From Rhizobacter sp. (GTDB lineage Bacteria > Pseudomonadota > Gammaproteobacteria > Burkholderiales > Burkholderiaceae_C): DNA of 8,209 nucleotides. The notes under the pieces were generated by a model that was not told the origin of the DNA, made no database searches, and worked only from the letters and a program-made list of their open reading frames with translations. The stretch lies in assembly GCA_014380155.1 (NCBI GenBank), contig JACMKJ010000375.1, forward strand, positions 1-8,209. The letters are read 5' to 3'. A program made the position numbers and the translations under genes. Below are positions 6,305-8,209 of this stretch, one piece after another. Every line of letters starts with the position of its first letter. The first letter of the stretch is position 1.

Positions 6305-7223
6305 CTTTTTTCGCGGGAGGTGGGTGCAGGGCCAGCATCGACAGCTCCAACTCTTCGCGCAACCACAGCCGCAAGGCATTCACCGGCGCCCAGTCGCGCA
6401 GCGCCGTGGGGTAGACCAAGTGGTAGGCGTAGGCTGCCTCGAACTCGATGGTGAGCGGCGAGAGTTGCACCAGCCGCCCCGACGAGAGGGCATCGGCCGC
6501 CAGCAACTCGCGTGACACCGCCAGGCCCAGGTTCTGCTCTGCCGCCTGCAGCATCAAACCCGCGTCGTTGAAGTTGGCCACCGGGGTCACGCGGGTGCGC
6601 AGGCCCGCTGCGGCGAACCAGGTTTCCCATACGTCGCTGTCGCCCAGCAGGGGCTCGCGCGCCAACACGTCGGGGGTTGCACCGCGCAGACGCTGGGCAG
6701 CGATGGCGGAGCCCACCACGACGAAGGGCATCGGCTTGTCGAACAGGCGCTCGGCCGTGAGGCCCGGCCACGGGCCGATACCTTGGCGAAGCGCGGCATG
6801 AAAGCCTTCACGCTGCAGGTCGACGAGCTGGGGCGTGGCGTCGATCTCGAGCGCGAGCTCGGGGTGGCGCTCGCGCCAGCGTGTCATGCGCGGCAGCAGC
6901 CAGCGGTTGGCAAATGACGGCAGCATGGTCACGCGCAGGCGCTGCGCGGCACCGCTGGCCGCAGCGGCTGCGGCTTGCACCCCTTCATCCAATTGGGCCA
7001 GCGCCGGCTCCACGCTGCGCAGCAAGGCCTGGCCGGCGGCGTTGAGCACCACACGGCGGCCGCGCCGGTCGAACAGGGTGAAGCCGAGCTGCTCTTCCAG
7101 CCCGCGAATCTGCTGGCTTACCGCGCTGTGGGTGAGGTGTAGCGTTTCGGCCGCAGCGCGCAGGTTTTGCGACTTCGCAACGGCACGAAACGCGGGCAGG
7201 GTCTGAAGGGGAAGGCGGGCCAT
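6273..7223 (-). CDS. LysR-type transcriptional regulator, GcvA-like
   Basis: This 316-residue LysR-family regulator has its N-terminal winged helix-turn-helix at about residues 5-65. It includes LPAFRAVAKSQNLRAAAETL, the recognition-helix region LTHSAVSQQIRGLEEQLG (30-47) and TLFDRRGRRVVLNAAG. A linker helix follows, and a co-inducer domain spans about 92-300. The LPAF...HLTHSAVSQQIR.LE pattern resembles the GcvA/AmpR branch. The C-terminus is a short basic, proline-containing tail (PPPAKKVRART) that overlaps hemW. The ATG at 7223 has no clear Shine-Dalgarno. The gene is divergent to a small DUF1127-like gene, and the spacer contains a T-N11-A palindrome, so it probably controls itself and that neighbour. 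The effector is unknown, and residues alone do not justify a gene name. Confidence 0.93.
   Translation of the reverse strand: MARLPLQTLPAFRAVAKSQNLRAAAETLHLTHSAVSQQIRGLEEQLGFTLFDRRGRRVVLNAAGQALLRSVEPALAQLDEGVQAAAAAASGAAQRLRVTMLPSFANRWLLPRMTRWRERHPELALEIDATPQLVDLQREGFHAALRQGIGPWPGLTAERLFDKPMPFVVVGSAIAAQRLRGATPDVLAREPLLGDSDVWETWFAAAGLRTRVTPVANFNDAGLMLQAAEQNLGLAVSRELLAADALSSGRLVQLSPLTIEFEAAYAYHLVYPTALRDWAPVNALRLWLREELELSMLALHPPPAKKVRARTKPASR
6284..6311 (+). terminator. Weak candidate terminator after the hemW operon
   Basis: CAGGC (6284-6288) can pair with GCCCTG (6298-6303) with one bulge, and a run of six T follows two bases later (6306-6311). This resembles a minimal rho-independent terminator straddling the hemW stop codon. 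The stem is only 4-5 pairs and the loop is about 9 bases, so it may be inefficient. It also lies within the 3' end of the convergent lysR gene. Confidence 0.25.
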
Positions 7224-7226
7224 GCT

Positions 7227-7243
7227 GGTAAGAATAGCTTACC
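7227..7243. promoter_or_regulatory. LysR-type operator (T-N11-A palindrome)
   Basis: GGTAAG and CTTACC form a perfect 6-base inverted repeat around a 5-base AATAG centre, giving the T-N11-A spacing typical of LysR-family binding sites (T at 7229, A at 7241). It sits 4 bases upstream of the regulator's start codon, over its candidate -10, in the divergent spacer. The match to the family rule and the location make it a good operator candidate. A further CTTACC is at 7292-7297. Confidence 0.6.
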
Positions 7244-7259
7244 GATACGGGCAGAACAA
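7231..7259 (-). promoter_or_regulatory. Candidate promoter of the LysR gene
   Basis: On the minus strand, TTGTTC (7254-7259) and TATTCT (7231-7236, 4 of 6 to the -10) are separated by exactly 17 bases. The predicted transcript start is near 7224-7225, immediately before the ATG at 7223, so the mRNA could be leaderless; the missing ribosome binding site fits this. The -10 lies inside the LysR-type palindrome at 7227-7243, as expected for negative autoregulation. Confidence 0.4.
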
Positions 7260-7329
7260 TGCGCTTCTCTAGGGAGAGTTGGCCTTCTATGCTTACCAGC
7301 ACGCCATCCTACCCACCGGACTCACCACC

Positions 7330-7587
7330 ATGAACAGCTCCATCTGCACCCATGTCACCCCCTTGCCGACCCACCCGGTCGCCCAGCTTTGGCATGCGAT
7401 TGCCTCGCGTTGGGCTGCCCACCTGGAGGCGGCGCGCAAAACGCAGGAGTTCAATTTTGTGGAGGACCTGAGCGTCGAGACGCTGCGCGACATCGGCGCA
7501 CCCGATCGCTTGATTTCGCAGGCCGCCGTGCGGCGTGAATCGCAGCAGCATCGCCTGTCGGCGATGCGCCAGTGGCGCGACGGCTGA
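7330..7587 (+). CDS. Small DUF1127-like protein
   Basis: This 85-residue protein of unknown function has a C-terminal half resembling the DUF1127/YjiS-like core: an amphipathic segment, then DLSVETLRDIGAPDRLI (residues 46-62), where L..LRDIG is the family hallmark. The arginine-rich stretch common in DUF1127 proteins is weak here, and the N-terminus (MNSSICTHVTPLPTHP) is an extra 15-20 residues of its own, so I call it DUF1127-like only. Trp21 and Trp28 lie in a predicted helix. There is no signal peptide or membrane segment. The ATG at 7330 is chosen, with a weak GGA 9 bases upstream; an in-frame TTG at 7279 would add 17 residues but overlaps the operator-like repeat. It is divergent to the LysR gene and probably its target. 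Some proteins with this domain influence RNA or phosphate/carbon metabolism, but nothing specific can be assigned here. Confidence 0.7.
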   Translation: MNSSICTHVTPLPTHPVAQLWHAIASRWAAHLEAARKTQEFNFVEDLSVETLRDIGAPDRLISQAAVRRESQQHRLSAMRQWRDG

Positions 7588-7594
7588 AGCCGGC

Positions 7595-8209
7595 TTACAC
7601 CCGGTTGGTCGACAGACCGGAGGTGCTGCGCAGCCGCTCGATGAGCTTGGGCGCAATCTGCGTGAGCGGCAGCACTTCATGCGCTGCTCCCGCATTGATG
7701 GCCTCGCGCGGCATGCCAAACACCACGCAGCTGGCTTCGTCTTGCACGTAGTTGTAGCTGCCGGCGTCGCGCAACTCTTTCATCGCCTTGGCGCCGTCGG
7801 CGCCCATGCCGGTGAGCATGATGCCCAGCGCATTGGGGCCTACCACGCGGGCGGCCGACTTGAACAGCACCTCGACCGAAGGTTTGTGGCGGTTCACCGG
7901 CTCGCCGTCTTGAACACGGGCAATGTAGTTGGCGCCGCTGCGCTCCACGCTCAGGTGAAAGCCACCCGGTGCGATGTAGGCGTGGCCCGGCAGGATGCGC
8001 TCGCCGTCGCGCGCTTCGGCCACGCGGATCTTGCACAGGCCGTCGAGCCGCGCCGCATAACTCTTGGTGAAGCCGGGCGGCATGTGCTGGGTGATGACCA
8101 CCGCCGGGCAATCGGGCGGCAGGTTGATCAGGAGTTCTTTCGTGGCTTCGGTGCCGCCGGTGGACGCGCCGATGAAGATGATCTTCTCCGTCGACAGCCG
8201 GCCGATCGA
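7595..8209 (-). CDS. cheB: Chemotaxis protein-glutamate methylesterase, C-terminal part
   Basis: This is the C-terminal 204 residues of CheB, which demethylates glutamyl methyl esters on chemoreceptors and deamidates glutamines, tuning adaptation after phosphorylation by CheA. Reading in from the right edge, the methylesterase domain shows the nucleophile motif GASTGGTEA (about 8145-8173), the catalytic histidine in ITQHMPPGFT (about 8069-8098), PGHAYIAPGG, RHKPSVEVLF, and the catalytic aspartate in MLTGMGADGAKAM. The end (LSTNRV) is a normal stop at 7595. The N-terminal receiver domain and linker, roughly 150 residues in complete CheB proteins, lie beyond the window, so the gene is cut by the window edge rather than broken. 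It is convergent with the small DUF1127-like gene, 7 bases away. A chemotaxis cluster probably continues to the right. Confidence 0.95.
   Translation of the reverse strand, partial: SIGRLSTEKIIFIGASTGGTEATKELLINLPPDCPAVVITQHMPPGFTKSYAARLDGLCKIRVAEARDGERILPGHAYIAPGGFHLSVERSGANYIARVQDGEPVNRHKPSVEVLFKSAARVVGPNALGIMLTGMGADGAKAMKELRDAGSYNYVQDEASCVVFGMPREAINAGAAHEVLPLTQIAPKLIERLRSTSGLSTNRV

Larger units (their letters stand above)
7221..7303. repeat. Long-spaced 12-base inverted repeat with operator half-site
   Basis: CATGCTGGTAAG (7221-7232) is complementary to CTTACCAGCACG (7292-7303) with a single mismatch; the arms are 59 bases apart. The left arm contains the regulator's start codon and one half of the T-N11-A palindrome; the right arm carries a third CTTACC copy. 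It may be a second binding site for the LysR protein, allowing contact across the promoter, or a long-loop RNA stem. The repeat itself is directly visible; its function is inferred. Confidence 0.5.

Noticed and set aside
5381..6379. A 332-codon minus-strand open frame opposite hemW.
   Set aside because: HemW on the plus strand carries all expected radical SAM motifs; the antisense frame has no recognisable features.
7581..7592. Small CGGC-tgaa-GCCG stem at the DUF1127-like stop as a bidirectional terminator for it and cheB.
   Set aside because: The stem is only about 4 pairs with no T-run on either side, so it is indistinguishable from chance in GC-rich sequence.

Overview
The window looks like a core-genome stretch from a high-GC betaproteobacterium. 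The gene order and protein sequences fit Burkholderiales, perhaps the Rubrivivax/Leptothrix/Rhizobacter neighbourhood. That placement is from memory of family sequences and synteny, not from a search. Coding density is very high, every gene reads without a frameshift, and I see no tRNA, rRNA, CRISPR array or insertion sequence.

The left part (1-1823) is a minus-strand cluster, yicC-gmk-rpoZ: an endoribonuclease of the YicC family, guanylate kinase and the omega subunit of RNA polymerase. YicC and guanylate kinase are joined by a TAATG stop/start overlap. In related genomes the next gene downstream of rpoZ is usually the (p)ppGpp synthetase/hydrolase, but only 25 bases remain here.

The centre (1852-6304) is a tightly packed plus-strand operon: a cytoplasmic Ser/Thr protein kinase, a PP2C-type phosphatase, rph (RNase PH), rdgB (ITP/XTP pyrophosphatase) and hemW (radical-SAM haem chaperone). 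Gaps are 5, 11 and 2 bases, followed by an 8-base overlap. The operon diverges from yicC across only 28 bases, so the two promoters must overlap each other and the coding ends. The kinase/phosphatase pair forms a reversible phosphorylation switch, probably co-expressed with RNA-processing and nucleotide-sanitation enzymes and back-to-back with a nuclease and nucleotide-metabolism cluster.

The right part (6273-8209) holds a minus-strand LysR-type regulator whose 3' end overlaps hemW by 32 bases. Divergent to it is a small DUF1127-like gene. The spacer between them carries a clear palindrome of the LysR T-N11-A type plus a further half-site. Last comes the C-terminal methylesterase part of a chemotaxis CheB, running off the right edge. 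The most interesting items are the kinase-phosphatase switch wired into an RNA/nucleotide operon, its non-RD catalytic loop, the Ala/Ser/Thr-rich insertion in YicC, and the repeated CTTACC operator at the regulator/small-gene junction.
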